A DNA stretch of 64,000 nt from NCBI GenBank assembly GCA_947650365.1, contig OX393551.1:90680697-90744696 (forward strand). The letters are read 5' to 3'. Within the stretch, counting starts at the first letter, position 1. Each line of letters starts with the position of its first letter. This document shows, in pieces, positions 1 to 14,263 of this stretch. This stretch comes from Chamaelirium japonicum. Its lineage: Eukaryota > Streptophyta > Magnoliopsida > Liliales > Melanthiaceae. Made by a program: the position numbers and the translations under genes. The notes beneath the pieces were generated by a model. The model saw only the letters and a list, made by a program, of their open reading frames with translations, searched no databases and was not told the DNA's origin.

Positions 1-3000
1 TTCATTCTAATTCAATCCATTCTAATTCATTTGTACGATCCATTCTTACTCATTCATACGATCCATTCTAATTCATTCGCACGAATGAATCCATTCTAAT
101 TCATTCGTATGATCCATTCTAATTCATTCGCATGAATGTATCCATTCTAATTCATTCGTACGATCCATTCTATCTCATTCGTACAATCCATTCTATTTCA
201 TTCGTACGATCCATTCTAATTCATTCGCACGATCCATTCTAATTCATTCGCATGATCCATTCTAATTCATTCGTACGATCGATTCTAATTCATTCATACG
301 ATCCATTCTAATTCATTCGCACGAATGTATCCATTCTAATTCATTCGTACGATCCATTCTAATTCATTCGCACAATCTATTCTAATTCATTCATATGATC
401 CATTCTAATTTATTCGCACGATCCATTCTAATTCCTTCCTATGATCCATTCTAATTCATTCGTACCGTATGATTCATTCTAATTCATTCGTACGATTCAT
501 TCTAATTCAATCCATTCTAATTCATTCGTACGATCCATTCTAATTCATTCGTACGATCCATTCTAATTCATTCGTACGATTCATTCTAATTCATTCGTAC
601 GATCCATTCTAATTCATTCGCACGATCCATTCTAATTCATTCGTACGATCCATTCTAATTCATTCGTACGATCCATTCTAATTCATTCGTACAATCCATT
701 CTAATTCATTCGCACAATCTATTCTAATTCATTCGTACGATCCATTCTAATTCATTAATACGATCCATTCTAATTCATTCGTACGATCCATTCTAATTCA
801 TTCGTACGATCCATTCTAATTCATTCGCACAATCTATTCTAATTCATTCGTACGATCCAATCTAATTCATTCGTACGATCCATTCTAATTCATTAATACG
901 ATCCATTCTAATTCATTCAAACGATCCATTCTAATTCATTCATACGATCCATTCTAATTCATTTGTACGATCCATTCTAATTCATTCGTACGATCTATTC
1001 ATTCGCACAATCTAGTCTAATTCATTCGTAGGATCCATTCTAATTCATTACTACGATCCATTCTAATTCATTCATAGGATCCATTCTAATTCATTCGTAC
1101 GATCCATTCTAATTCATTCGCATGATCCATTCTAATTCATTCAAACGATCCATTCTAATTCATTCATGTGATCCATTCTAATTCATTCGTACGATCCATT
1201 CTAATTCATTCGTACGATTCATTCTAATTCAATCCATTCTAATTCATTCGTATGATCCATTCTTACTCATTCGTACGATCCATTCTAATTCATTCATACG
1301 ATCCATTCTACGATCCATTCTAATTCATTCGTACGTTCCATTCTAATTCATTAGCACAATCTATTCTAATTCATTCGTACGATCCATTCTAATTCATTCT
1401 CACGATCCATTCTAATTCATTCGCACGAATGTATCCATTCTAATTCATTTGTACGAATGTATCCACTCTAATTCATTCGTACGATCCATTCTAATTCATT
1501 AGCACGATCCATTCTAATTCATTCGTACGATCCATTCTAATTCATTTATACGATCCAATCTAATTCATTCATACGATCCATTCTAATTCATTCGCACGAA
1601 TGTATCCATTCTAATTCATTCGTACGATCCATTCTAATTCATTCGTACGATCCATTCTAATTCATTCGCACGATCCATTCTAATTCATTCGTACGATCCA
1701 TTCTATTTCATTCATACGATCCATTCTAATTCATTCATACGATCTATTCTAATTCTTTCGCACGAATGTATCCATTCTAATTCATTCGTACGATCCATTC
1801 TAATTCATTCGCACGATCCATTCTAATTCATTCATACAATCCATTCTAATTCATTCATACGATCTATTCTAATTCTTTCGCACGAATGTATCCATTCTAT
1901 TTTATTCATACGATCCATACTAATTCATTCGCACGATCAATTTGAATTAGAATGGATCGTACGAATGAATTAGAATGGATCGTGCGAATGAATTAGAATG
2001 GATCGTACGAATGAAATAGAATGGATTGTACGAATGAGATAGAATGGATAGTACGAATGAATTAGAATGGATACCTTCGTTCAAATGCATTAGAATGGAT
2101 CGTACGAATGAGTAAGAATGGATCGTACGAATGAAATAGAATGGATCGTATGAATGAATTAGAATGGATCGTGCGAATGAATTAGAATGGATCGTACGAA
2201 TGAATTAGAATGGATTGTACGAATGAATTAGAATGGATCGTACGAATGAATTAGAATGTATACATTCGTGCGAATCCATTCTATTTCATTCGTACGATCC
2301 ATTCTAATTCATTCGCACGATCCATTCTAATTCATTCATACGATCCATTCTAATTTATTCGTACGATCCATTCAATTCATTCGTACGATCCATTCTAATT
2401 CATTCGCACAATCTATTCTAATTCATTCGTACGATCCATTCTAGTTCATTCGCACGATCCATTCTAATTCATTCATACGATCCATTCTATTTCATTCGTA
2501 CGATCCATTTTTACTCATTCGTACGATCCATTCTAATTCATTTGCACTAAGGTATCCATTCTAATTCATTCGTACTATCCATTCTAATTCATTCGTACGA
2601 ATGAATTAGAATGGATACATTCATGCGAATGAATTAGAATGGATCATACGAATGAATTAGAATGGATTCATTCGTGCGAATGAATTAGAATGGATCGTAC
2701 GAATGAGTAAGAATGGATCGTACGAATGTATTAGAATGGATTGAATTAGAATGAATCGTACGAATGAATTAGAATGGATCGTACGAATGAATTAGAATGG
2801 ATCGTACGAATGAATTAGAATGGATTGAATTAGAATGAATCGTACGAATGAATTAGAATGAATCATACCGTACGAATGAATTAGAATGGATCATACGAAG
2901 GAATTAGAATGGATCGTACGAATGAATTAGAATGGATCATACGAATGAATTAGAATGGATCGTACGAATAAATTAGAATGGATCGTATGAATGAATTAGA

Positions 3001-6000
3001 ATGGATCGTGCGAATGAATTAAAATGGATCGTATGAATGAAATAGAATGGATCGTATGAATTAGAATGGATCGTATGAATGAATTAGAATGGATCGTATG
3101 AAAGAATTAGAATGGATCGTGCGAATGAATTAGAATGGATCGTACGAATGAATTAGAATAGATCGTACGAATGAATTAGAATGGATCGTACGAATGAATT
3201 AGAATGGATCGTTCGAATGAATTAGAATAGATTGTGCGAATGAATTAGAATGGATCGTACGAATGAATTAGAAAGGATACATTCGTGCGAATGAATTAGA
3301 ATGGATCGTATGAGTGTGAATGAATTAGAATGGATTGTGCGAATGAATTAGAATGGATCGTATTAATGAATTAGAATGGATCGTGCGAATGAATTAGAAT
3401 GGATCGTACGAATGAGTAAGGATGGATCGTGCGAATGAATTAGAATGGATCATATGAATGAATTAGAATGGATCGTATGAATGAATTAGAATGGATCGTG
3501 CAAATAAATTAGAATGGATCGTATGAATGAATTAGAATAGATTGTGCGAATGAATTAGAATGGATCGTACGAATGAATTAGAATGAATACATTTGTGCGA
3601 ATGAATTAGAATGGATCGTATGAATGAATTAGAATCGATCGTACGAATGAATTAGAATGGATCGTACGAAGGAATTAGAATGGATCGTACGAATGAATTA
3701 GAATGGATACATTCGTGCGAATGAATTAGAATGGATCGTGCGAATGAATTAGAATGGATCATACGAATGAATTAGAATGGATCGTACGAAGGAATTAGAA
3801 TGGATCGTATGAATGAATTAGAATGGATCGTGCGAATGAATTAGAATGGATTGAATTAGAATGAATCGTACGAATGAATTAGAAAGGATCGTACGAATGA
3901 ATTAGAATGGATTGAATTAGAATAAATCGTACGAATGAATTAGAATGAAACATACCGTACGAATGAATTAGAATGGATCATACGAAGGAAATAGAATGGA
4001 TCGTACGAGTGAATTAGAATGGATCGTACGAATGAATTAGAATGGATCGTACGAAGGAATTAGAATGGATCGTACGAAGGAATTAGAATGGATCGTACGA
4101 ATGAATTAGAATGGATCGTGCGAATGAATTAGAATGGATCGTACGAATGAATTAGAATGGATCGTATGAATGAATTAGAATGGATCGTAGTAATGAATTA
4201 GAATGGATCCTACGAATGAATTAGAATAGATTGTGCGAATGAATTAGAATGGATCTGGATCGTGTATCCATTCTAATTCATTCGTACGACCCATTCTAAT
4301 TCATTCGTACGATCCATTCTAATTCATTCACACGATCCATTCTAATTCATTCGCACGATCCATTCTAATTCATTCGCACGATCCATTCTAATTCATTCAT
4401 ACGATCCATTCTAATTCATTCATATGATCCACTCTAATTCATTCATACGATCCATTCTAATTCATTCGTACGATCCATTCTAATTCATTCGGATCGTGCG
4501 AATGAATTAGAATGGATCTTACGAATGAATTAGAATGGAACGTATAGATTGTGCGAATGAATTAGAATGGATCGTACGAATGAATTAGAATAGATCATAC
4601 GAATGAATTAGAATGGATCGTACGAATGAGTAAGAATGGATCGTACGAATGAAATAGAATGGATCGTATGAATGAATTAGAATGGATACGTGCGAATGAA
4701 TTAGAATTGATCATACGAATGAATTAGAATAGATTGTGCGAATGAATTAGAATGGATCGTACGAATGAATTGGAATGGATACATTCGTGCGAATGAATTA
4801 GAATGGATCGTACGAATGAATTAGAATGGATCGTGCGAATGAATTAGAATGGATCGTACGAATGAATTAGAATGGATCGTACGAATGACTTAGAATGGAT
4901 CGTTCGAATGAATTAGAATAGATTGTGCGAATGAATTAGAATGGATCGTACGAATGAATTAGAAAGGATACATTCGTGCGAATGAATTAGAATGGATCAT
5001 ATGAGTGTGAATGAATTAGAATGGATTGTGCGAATGAATTAGAATGGATCGTACGAATGAATTAGAATGGATCGTACGAATGAATTAGAATGGATACATT
5101 CGTGCAAAAGAATTAGAATGGATTGTATGAATGAATTAGAATGGATCGTGCGAATGAATTAGAATGGATCGTGCGAATGAATTAGAATGGATCGTACGAA
5201 TGAATTAGAATGGATCGTACGAATGAATTAGAATGGATCGTACGAATGAATTAGAAAGGATACATTCAAATTCATTCGTACGATCCATTCTAATTCCTTC
5301 GTACGATCCATATTCTAATTCATTCGCACGATCCATTCTAATTCATTCATACGATCCATTCTAATTTATTCGCACGATCCATTCTAATTCATTCGTACGA
5401 TCCATTCTAATTCATTCGCACAATCTATTCTAATTCATTCGAACGATCCATTCTAATTCATTCATATGATCCATTCTAATTCATTCGTACGATCTATTCT
5501 ATTTCATTCGTACAATCCTTTCTTACTCAATCGTATGATCCATTCTAATCCATTCGCACAATCTATTCTAATTCATTCGTACGATCCATTCTATTTCATT
5601 CGTACGATCCATTCTAATTCATACGATCCATTCTATTTCATTCATACGATCCATTTTAATTCATTCGCACGATCCATTCTAATTCATTCATACGATCCAT
5701 TCTAATTCATTTATACGATCCATTTTAATTCATTCGCACAATCTATTCTAATTCATTCGTACGATCAATTCTAATTCATTAGCATGATCCATTCTAATTC
5801 ATTCGTACGATCTATTATATTTCATTCGTACAATCCATTCTTACTCAATCGTATGATCCATTCTAATCCATTCGCACAATCTATTCTAATTCATTCGTAC
5901 GATCCATTCTAATTCATACGATCCATTCTATTTCATTCATACGATCCATTTTAATTCATTCGCACGATCCTTTCTAATTCATTCGTACGATCCATTCTAA

Positions 6001-9000
6001 TTCATTCGCACAATCTATTCTAATTCATTCGAACGATCCATTCTAATTCATTCGTACGATCCATTCTAATTCATTCGTATGATCCATTCTAATTCATTCG
6101 CACGATCCATTCGATTTCATTCGCACGATCCGTTCTAATTCATTAGCACGATCCATTCTAATTCATTCGTACAATCCATTCTAATTCATTTATACGATCC
6201 AATCTAATTCATTCATACGATCCATTCTAAATCTTTCGCACGAATGTATCCATTCTAATTCATTCGTACGATCCATTCTAATTCATTCGTACAATCCATT
6301 CTAATTCATTCGCGCGATCCATTCGCATTCACTCAAACGATCCATTCTAATTCATTCATATGATCCATTCTAATTTATTCGTACGATCCATTCTAATTCA
6401 TTCGTACGATCCATTCTAATTCATTCGCACAATCTATTCTAATTCATTCGTATGATCCATTCTAATTCATTCGCACGATCCATTCTAATTCATTCATACG
6501 ATCCATTCTATTTCATTCGTACGATCCATTCTAATTCATTCGCACGATCCATTCTAATTCATTCATACGATCCATTCTAATTCATTCGTATGTATCCATT
6601 CTAATTCATTCATACGATCCATTCTAATTCTGTGATCCATTCTTACTCATTCGTATTATCCATTTTAATTCATTCACACGGATGTATCAACTCTAATTCA
6701 TTCATATGATCCATTCTAATTCATTCGCACGAATGTATCCATTCTAATTCATTCGTACGATCCATTCTAATTCATTCGTACGATACATTCTAATTCATTC
6801 GTACGATCCATTCTAATTCCTTCGTATGATCCATTCTAATTCATTCGCACGAATGTATCCATTCTAATTCATTCGTACGATCCATTCTAATTCATTCGCA
6901 CGATCCATTCTAATTAATTCATACGATCCATTCTATTCCATTCGTACGATCCATTCTTACTCATTCGTACGATCCATTCTAATTCATTCGTACGATCCAT
7001 TCTAATTCATTAGCACGATCCAAATTCATTTATCCGTACGATCTATTCTATTTCATTCGTACGATCCATTCTTATCGCACGATCCATTCTAATTCATTCG
7101 CACGATCCATTCTCCATTCTAATTCCTTCGTACGATCCATTCTAATTCCTTCGTATCCATTCTAATTCACTCATAAGATCCATTCTAATTCATTCATACG
7201 ATCCATTCTAATTCATTCGCATGAATGTATCCATTCTAATTCATTCGTACGATCTATTCTAATTCATTCGCACAATCTATTCTAATTCATTCATACGATC
7301 CATCCTAATTCATTCGCACGAATGTATCCATTCTAATTCATTCGTACAATCCATTCTATTTCATTCGTACGATCCATTCTTACTCATTCGTACGATCCAT
7401 TCATATCCATTCTAATTCATTCGTACGATCCATTCTAATTAATTCGCACGATCCATTTTAATTCATTAATACGATCCAATCTAATTCATTCATACGATCC
7501 ATTCTAATTCATTCGTACGATCCATTCTAATTCATTCGCACGATCCATTCTAATTCATTAGCACGATCCATTCTAATTCATTTGTACGAATGTAGCCACT
7601 CTAATTCATTCATACGATCCATTCTAATTCTTTCGCACGAATGTATCCATTCCAATTCATTCGTACGATCTATTCTATTTCATTCGTACGAATGAATTAG
7701 AATTCATTCATATGATTCATTATAATTCAATCCATTCTAATTCATTCGTACGATCCATTCTAATGAATTAGAATGAATCGTACGAATGAATTAGAATGGA
7801 TCGTACGAATGAATTAGAATGGATCGTACGAATGACTTAGAATGGATCGTTCGAATGAATTAGAATAGATTGTGCGAATGAATTAGAATGGATCGTTTAG
7901 AGTGAATCATACCGTACGAATGAATTAGAATGGATCGTATGAATGAATTAGAATGGATACATTCGTGCGAATGAATTAGAATGGATCATACGAAGGAATT
8001 AGAGTGGATCGTACGAATGAATTAGAATGGATCGTACGAATGAATTAAAATGGATACATTCGTGCGAATGAATTAGAATGGATCATAAGAATGAATTAGA
8101 GTGGATACATTCGTACAAATGAATTAGAATGGATCGTACAAATGAATTAGAATGGATACATTCGTGCGAATGAATTAGAATGGATCGTACGAATGAATTA
8201 GAATGGATCGTTTGAATGAATTAGAATGGATCGTGCGAATGAATTAGAATGGATCGTACGAATGAATTAGAATGGATCGTGCGAATGAATTATAATGGAT
8301 ACATTCGTGCGAATGAATTAGAATGAATCGTATGAATGAATTAGAGTGGATACATTCGTACAAATGAATTAGAATGGATCGTACGAATGAATTAGAATTG
8401 ATACATTCGTGCGAATGAATTAGAATGGATCATATGAATGAATTACAATGGATCGTTTGAGTGAATTAGAATAGATTGTGCGAATGAATTAGAATGGATC
8501 GTACGAATGAATTAGAATGGATCGTGCGAATAAATTAGAATGGATCATATGAATGAATTAGAATGGATCGTGCGAATGAATTAGAATATAGATCGTACGA
8601 ATGAATTAGAATGGATCGTACGAATGAATTCGAATGTATCCTTTCTAATTTATTCGTACGATCCATTCTAATTCATTCATACGATCCATTCTAATTCATT
8701 CATACGATCCATTCTAATTCATTCGCACGATCCATTCTAATTCATTCGTATGATCCATTCTAATTCATTCGTACGATCCATTCTAATTCATTCGCACAAT
8801 CCATTCTAATTCATTCACACTCATACGATCCATTCTAATTCATTCACACGAATCAAATAGAATGGATCATACGAATGAGAAGAATGGATCGTACGAATGA
8901 GTAAGAATGGATCGTACGAATGAAATAGAATGGATCGTATGAATGAATTAGAATGGATCGTACGAATGAATTAGAATGGATCAAACGAATGAATTAGAAT

Positions 9001-12000
9001 GGATCGTGCGAATGAATTAGAATGGATCGTACGAATGAATTAGAATGGATCGTACGAATGAATTAGAATGGATCGTACGAATGAATGAGAAAGGATACAT
9101 TCGAATTCATTCGTACGATCCATTCTAATTCATTCGTACGATCTATATTCTAATTCAATCGCACGATCCATTCTAATTCATTCATACGATCCATTCTAAT
9201 TTATTCGCACGATCCATTCTAATTCATTCGTACGATCCATTCTAATTCATTCGCACAATCTATTCTAATTCACTCAAACGATCCATTCTAATTCATTCAT
9301 ATGATCCATTCTAACTCATTCGCACGAATGTATCCATTCTAATTCATTCATACGATCCATTCTAATTCATTTGTACGAATGTATCCACTCTAATTCATTC
9401 ATACGATTCATTCTAATTCATTCGCACGAATGTATCCATTCTAATTCATTCGCACGATCCATTCTAATTCATTCGTACGATCCATTCTAATTCATTCGCA
9501 CGATCCATTCTAATTCATCCGCACAATCTATTCTAATTCATTCATACGATCCATTCTAATTCATTTGCACGATCCATTCTAATTCATTCGTACGATCCAT
9601 TCTATTTCATTCATACGATCCATTCTAATTCATTCATACGATCCATTCTAATTCATTCGCACGATCCATTCTAATTCATTCGCATGATCCATTCTAATTC
9701 ATTCGTACGATCGATTCTAATTCATTCATACGTTCCATTCTAATTCATTCGCACGAATGTATCCATTCTAATTCATTCGTACGATCCATTCTTATTCATT
9801 CATACGATCCATCCTAATTCATTCGCACGAATGTATCCATTCTAATTCATTCGTACAATCCATTCTATTTCATTCGTACGATCCATTCTTACTCATTCGT
9901 ACGATCCATTCGTATCCATTCTAATTCATTCGTACGATCTATTCTAATTCATTCGTACGATCCATTCTAATTCATTAATACGATCCAATCTAATTCATTC
10001 ATACAATCCATTCTAATTCATTCGTACGATCCATTCTAATTCATTCGCACGATCCATTCTAATTCATTCGCACGATCCATTCTAATTCATTCGCACGATC
10101 CATTCTAATTCATTCATACGATCCATTCTAATTCATTCGTACGATCCATTCTAATTCATTCATACGATCCATTGTAATTCATTCGTACGGTATGATTCAT
10201 TCTAATTCATTCGTACGATTCATTCTAATTCAATCCATTCTAATTCATTCGTACGATCCATTCTAATTCATTCGTACGATCCATTCTAATTCATTCATAT
10301 GATCCATTCGAGAATGGATCGTATTAATGAATTAGAATGGATCGTGCGAATGAATTAGAATGGATCGTACGAATGAGTAAGAATGGATCATGCGAATGAA
10401 TAAGAATGGATCATATGAATGAATTAGAATGGATCGTATGAATGAATTAGAATGGATCGTACGAATGAATTCGAATGGATCGTACGAATGAATTAGAATG
10501 GATCTTTTGAGTGAATGCAAATGGATCGTGCGAATGAATTAGAATGGATTGTACAAATGAATTAGAATGGATCGTACGAATGAATTAGAATGGATACACT
10601 CGTGCGAATCCATTCTATTTCATTCGTACGATCCATTCTAATTCATTCGCACGATCCATTCTAATTCATTCATACGATCCATTCTAATTTATTCGCACGA
10701 TCCGTTCTAATTCATTTGGACGATCCATTCTAATTCATTCGCACAATCTATTCTAATTCACTCAAACGATCCATTCTAATTCATTCATATGATCCATTCT
10801 AATTCATTCGCACGAATGTATCCATTCTAATTCATTCGTACGATCCATTCTAATTCATTTGTACGAATGTATCCACTCTAATTCATACATACGATTAATT
10901 CTAATTCATTCGCACGAATGTATCCATTCTAATTCATTCGCACGATCCATTCTAATTCATTCGTACGATCCATTCTAATTCATTCGCACGATCCATTCTA
11001 ATTCATTCATACGATCCATTCTAATTCATTCGTACGATCCATTCTAATTCATTCGCACGAATGTATCCATTCTAATTCATTCGTACGATCCATTCTAATT
11101 CAATTGTACGAATGTATCCACTCTAATTCATTCGTATGATCCATTCGAATTCATTCGCACGAATGTATCCATTCTAATTCATTCGTACCATCCATTCTAA
11201 TTCATTCGTACGATCCATTCTAATTCCTTCGTATGATCCATTCTAATTCATTCGCACGAATGTATCCATTCTAATTCATTCGTACGATCCATTCTAATTC
11301 ATTCGTACGGTATGATTCATTCTAAACGATCCATTCTAATTCATTCGCACAATCTATTCTAATTCATTCGAACGATCCATTCTAAGTCATTCGTACGATC
11401 CATTCTAATTCATTCGTACGATCCATTCTAATTCATTCGTACGATTCATTCTAATTCATTAGAATGGATCGGACGAATGAATTAGAATGGATTGAATTAG
11501 AATGAATCGTACGAATGAATTCTAATTCATTCGTACGAATGAAATAGAATGGATCGTACGAATGAATTGGAATGGATACATTCGTGCGAATGAATTAGAA
11601 TGGATCGTATGAATGAATTAGAGTGGCTATATTCGTACAAATGAATTAGAATGGATCGTGCGAATGAATTAGAATGGATCGTGCGAATGAATTAGAATGG
11701 ATCGTACGAATGAATTAGAATGGATCGTATGAATGAATTAGATTGGATCGTATTAATGAATTAGAATGGATCGTACGAATGAATTAGAATGGATCGTACG
11801 AATGAATTAGAATGGATCGTACGAATGACTTAGAATGGATCGTTCGAATGAATTAGAATAGATTATGCGAATGAATTAGAATGGATCGTACGAATGAATT
11901 AGAAAGGATACATTCGTGCGAATGAATTAGAATGGATCGTATGAGTGTGAATGAATTAGAATGGATCGTGCGAATGAATTAGAATGGATCGTATTAATGA

Positions 12001-13062
12001 ATTAGAATGGATCGTGTGAATGAATTAAAATGGATCGTACGAATGAGTAAGAATGGATCGTGCGAATGAATTAGAATGGATTGTACTAATGAATTAGAAT
12101 GGATCGTACGAATGAATTAGAATGGATACATTCGTGCGAATCCATTCTATTTCATTCGTACGATCCATTCTAATTCATTCGCACGATCCATTCTAATTCA
12201 TTCATACGATCCATTCTAATTCATTCGTACGATCCATTCTAATTCATTCGTATGATCCATTCTAATTCATTCGCACAATCTATTCTAATTCATTCGTACG
12301 ATCCATTCTAATTCATTCGCACGATCCATTCTAATTCATTCGTACGATCCATTCTATTTCATTCGCCCGATCCATTCTTACTCATTCGTACGATCCATTC
12401 TAATTCATTTGCACGAAGGTATCCATTCTAATTCATTCGTACTATCCATTCTAATTCCTTCGTACGATCCATTCTAATTCCTTCGTACGATCCATTCTAA
12501 TTCATTCGTACGATCCATTCTAATTCATTCGTACGATCCATTCTAATTCATTCGCACGATCCATTCTAATTCATGCATACAATCCAATCTAATTCATTCA
12601 TACGATCCATTCTAATTCATTCGCACGAATGTATCCATTCTAATTCATTCGTACATGTATGAATGAATTACAATTGATCGTATGAATGAATTAGAGTTGA
12701 TACATTCATACGAATGAATTAGAATGGATCGTATGAATGAATTAGAATCGATCGTACGAATGAATTAGGATGGATACCTTCGTGCAAATGAATTAGAATG
12801 GATCGTACGAATGAGTAAGAATGGATCGTATGAATGAAATAGAATGGATCGTATGAATGAATTAGAATGGATCGTGCGAATGAATTAGAATGGATCGTAC
12901 GAATGAATTAGAATAAATTGTGCGAATGAATTAGAATGGAATGTACGAATGAATTAGAATGGATCGTACGAATGAATTAGAATGGATCGTATGAATGAAT
13001 TAGAATGGATCGTACGAATGAGTAAGAATGGATCGTACGAATGAAATAGAATGGATCGTATG
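1..13062. repeat. Satellite array A, about 23 bp unit, mixed orientation
   Basis: The whole stretch is made of a unit of about 23 bp: ATTCTAATTCATT followed by a CGTACGAT core (variants CGCACGAT, CATACGAT, CGCACAAT) and CC. A longer variant of about 30 bp carries AATGTAT after the core. By eye the orientation switches near 1940, 2270, 2597, 4262, 4490, 5268, 7765, 8635, 8855, 9105, 10312, 10605, 11455, 12135 and 12655. Small open frames reading IHS-YDPF are products of the period (23 is not a multiple of 3, so three units make one 23-residue peptide period) and are not genes. I see no gene or RNA in this block. Confidence 0.97.
13058..13062. other. Left target-site duplication of E1 (GTATG)
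   Basis: GTATG lies directly before the TG of the 5' LTR and again directly after the CA of the 3' LTR at 26007-26011. Both copies are part of satellite units, so E1 inserted into an existing array. Confidence 0.93.
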
Positions 13063-13169
13063 TGTTGGGGGTAGCTGAAACTCGCACAGGAGTTCGCACT
13101 CTCCCCCGTGTTCATCAGATCATCTTGGCAGGGAGCGAGATCCACATTGGGCTGAAGGGGCCCAAGGCA

Positions 13170-13560
13170 AAGAGCTCGCCAAGCTCGTTAAGGAGCTCGC
13201 CTGGGCTCTCCAGGAGCTCGCCCAAGCTCGGTCAAGAGCTCGCCTAGGCTCTACCGGGAGCTCGCCCAAGTTCGCTCAGGAGCTCGCCCTCTCAGCCCGG
13301 AAGGAGCTCGCCACCGAATGGAGCTGGATGGACACCTTGTTTCTGAGTGCAGCTCGCCCCTCCCAGACCCCCAGGAGCTCGCCCAAATTCGGAAAATGGC
13401 TTAGACAAAGAGCGCGAAGGAGCTCACCCAAGCCCTCTCAGGAGATCGCCACGCTCGTTCAGGAGCTCGCCCAGGCTCTTACGGGAGCTCGCCAAATCTA
13501 GCTCAGGAGCTCGCTTAGCTCGCTCCAGAGCTCGCCTAAGCTCGCCCCGACCCCTGTTTA
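13170..13560. repeat. Degenerate GAGCTCGCC repeats in the E1 LTR
   Basis: Phrases built on AGGAGCTCGCCCAAGCTCG recur with irregular spacing through the U3 part of the LTR. The same motif is found in the 3' LTR (25045-25430) and in the E3 LTR (55375-55730), where copy number and order differ. This is the likely cause of length variation in U3. Confidence 0.8.
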
Positions 13561-13754
13561 TCGAAGAGGTTGCTCCCGCGAGGTCCGATTCTTGATAAAT
13601 ATGGACGAAAGGACGGAGCAGTGCCGGGCGAGCTCGCCTTTGCTTCCTCCTTGAGATCGCCCAGACTTGAACATTCCAGAATAGCCACCTGGCCGCGACA
13701 GGAAAGATACTCTCCCCCACTCGAATCGCCTGGCAGGCTTGACGACAGGATGTC

Positions 13755-13850
13755 AGGGCGCGAGTACCAAGGACTGTCAGAGCGCGAGTACCAAGGACTG
13801 TCAGAGCGCGAGTACCAAGGACTGTCAGGGCGCGAGTACCAAGGACGGTC
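13755..13850. repeat. 24 bp tandem repeat in U3, four copies
   Basis: The phrase CGAGTACCAAGGAC starts at 13761, 13785, 13809 and 13833, an exact 24 bp spacing. The 3' LTR also has four copies, while the E3 LTR has one (near 55941). Three missing units (72 bp) explain most of the LTR length difference between the two copies of this family. Confidence 0.9.
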
Positions 13851-13933
13851 AAGCCCACGCGAGCCAGATCGTGGGGGTCTAGAAGGCTCTGGAAGAATCT
13901 CCACGTGTCGGGCCACGGTAAGCCGCCTATTGC

Positions 13934-13940
13934 TATAAAT
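13934..13940 (+). promoter_or_regulatory. TATA box of E1 5' LTR
   Basis: TATAAAT sits about 200 bp before the LTR end, the usual U3/R position. It is conserved in the 3' LTR (25805) and in E3 (56043). It would drive the sense genomic RNA. Confidence 0.75.
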
Positions 13941-14135
13941 GCCCCCCCCAGGCTCCATAGTACAAGTTCGAATCCCATTTCCCTACCACTTTGGTATTAA
14001 ACAGCTCGCCGTTGTGCTACCGGAACTGACTTGAGCGTCGGAGGGTCTGCGCTCCGAAGGGAGCCAGCCGTTCTCACGTTCTCTTCTTTGTCTTGCAGGT
14101 GGCTCGCAAGGACCAGCGAAAATCCCCCGAACATT

Positions 14136-14152
14136 TGGCGCCGTCTGTGGGA
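14136..14152 (+). promoter_or_regulatory. Primer binding site of E1
   Basis: TGGCGCCGTCTGTGGGA begins 2 nt after the LTR. The first nine bases complement the 3' end of plant tRNA-Asp(GTC) and the rest matches only in part. The same 17 bases occur at the same place in E2 and E3. Confidence 0.8.
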
Positions 14153-14263
14153 TCCGACTGGTTCCTGCGAGAACACCCACGACCACGAGGTCGAACGCCG
14201 TCGGCTCTCGTAATCCCAAAGATAGCTCCGGCGACAAGGGGACGCAGGCGGACGAGGGCCCGT

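Larger units (their letters stand above)
13063..14133 (+). repeat. E1 5' LTR
   Basis: A 1071 bp repeat beginning TG and ending CA, matching 24934-26006. It is GC-rich, with many GAGCTCGCC copies in its first half, a 24 bp tandem repeat in its second half and a TATA box near the 3' end. Several open frames cross it on both strands, but they come from the repeats and show no protein family. Confidence 0.95.

Noticed and set aside
5466..5705. Open frames of 60-80 residues in the satellite (also 10332, 12954, 32588, 48537, 54054)
   Set aside because: They repeat the translated 23 bp unit (IHS, YDPF) and appear wherever the unit lacks a stop; no start context and no family.
1..13062. Telomere or interstitial telomere repeat
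   Set aside because: No TTTAGGG or TTAGGG runs are present; the unit is about 23 bp.
13424..13978. Long frames on both strands of the E1 LTR, with ALTVLGTR or SPWYSR repeats
   Set aside because: They follow the 24 bp repeat and the GAGCTCGCC repeats; several frames are open at once, and the E3 LTR changes them.
14093..14263. Extension of the E1 gag frame back into the LTR
   Set aside because: It depends on a TTG start inside the LTR and crosses the primer site; the first ATG is at 14264.
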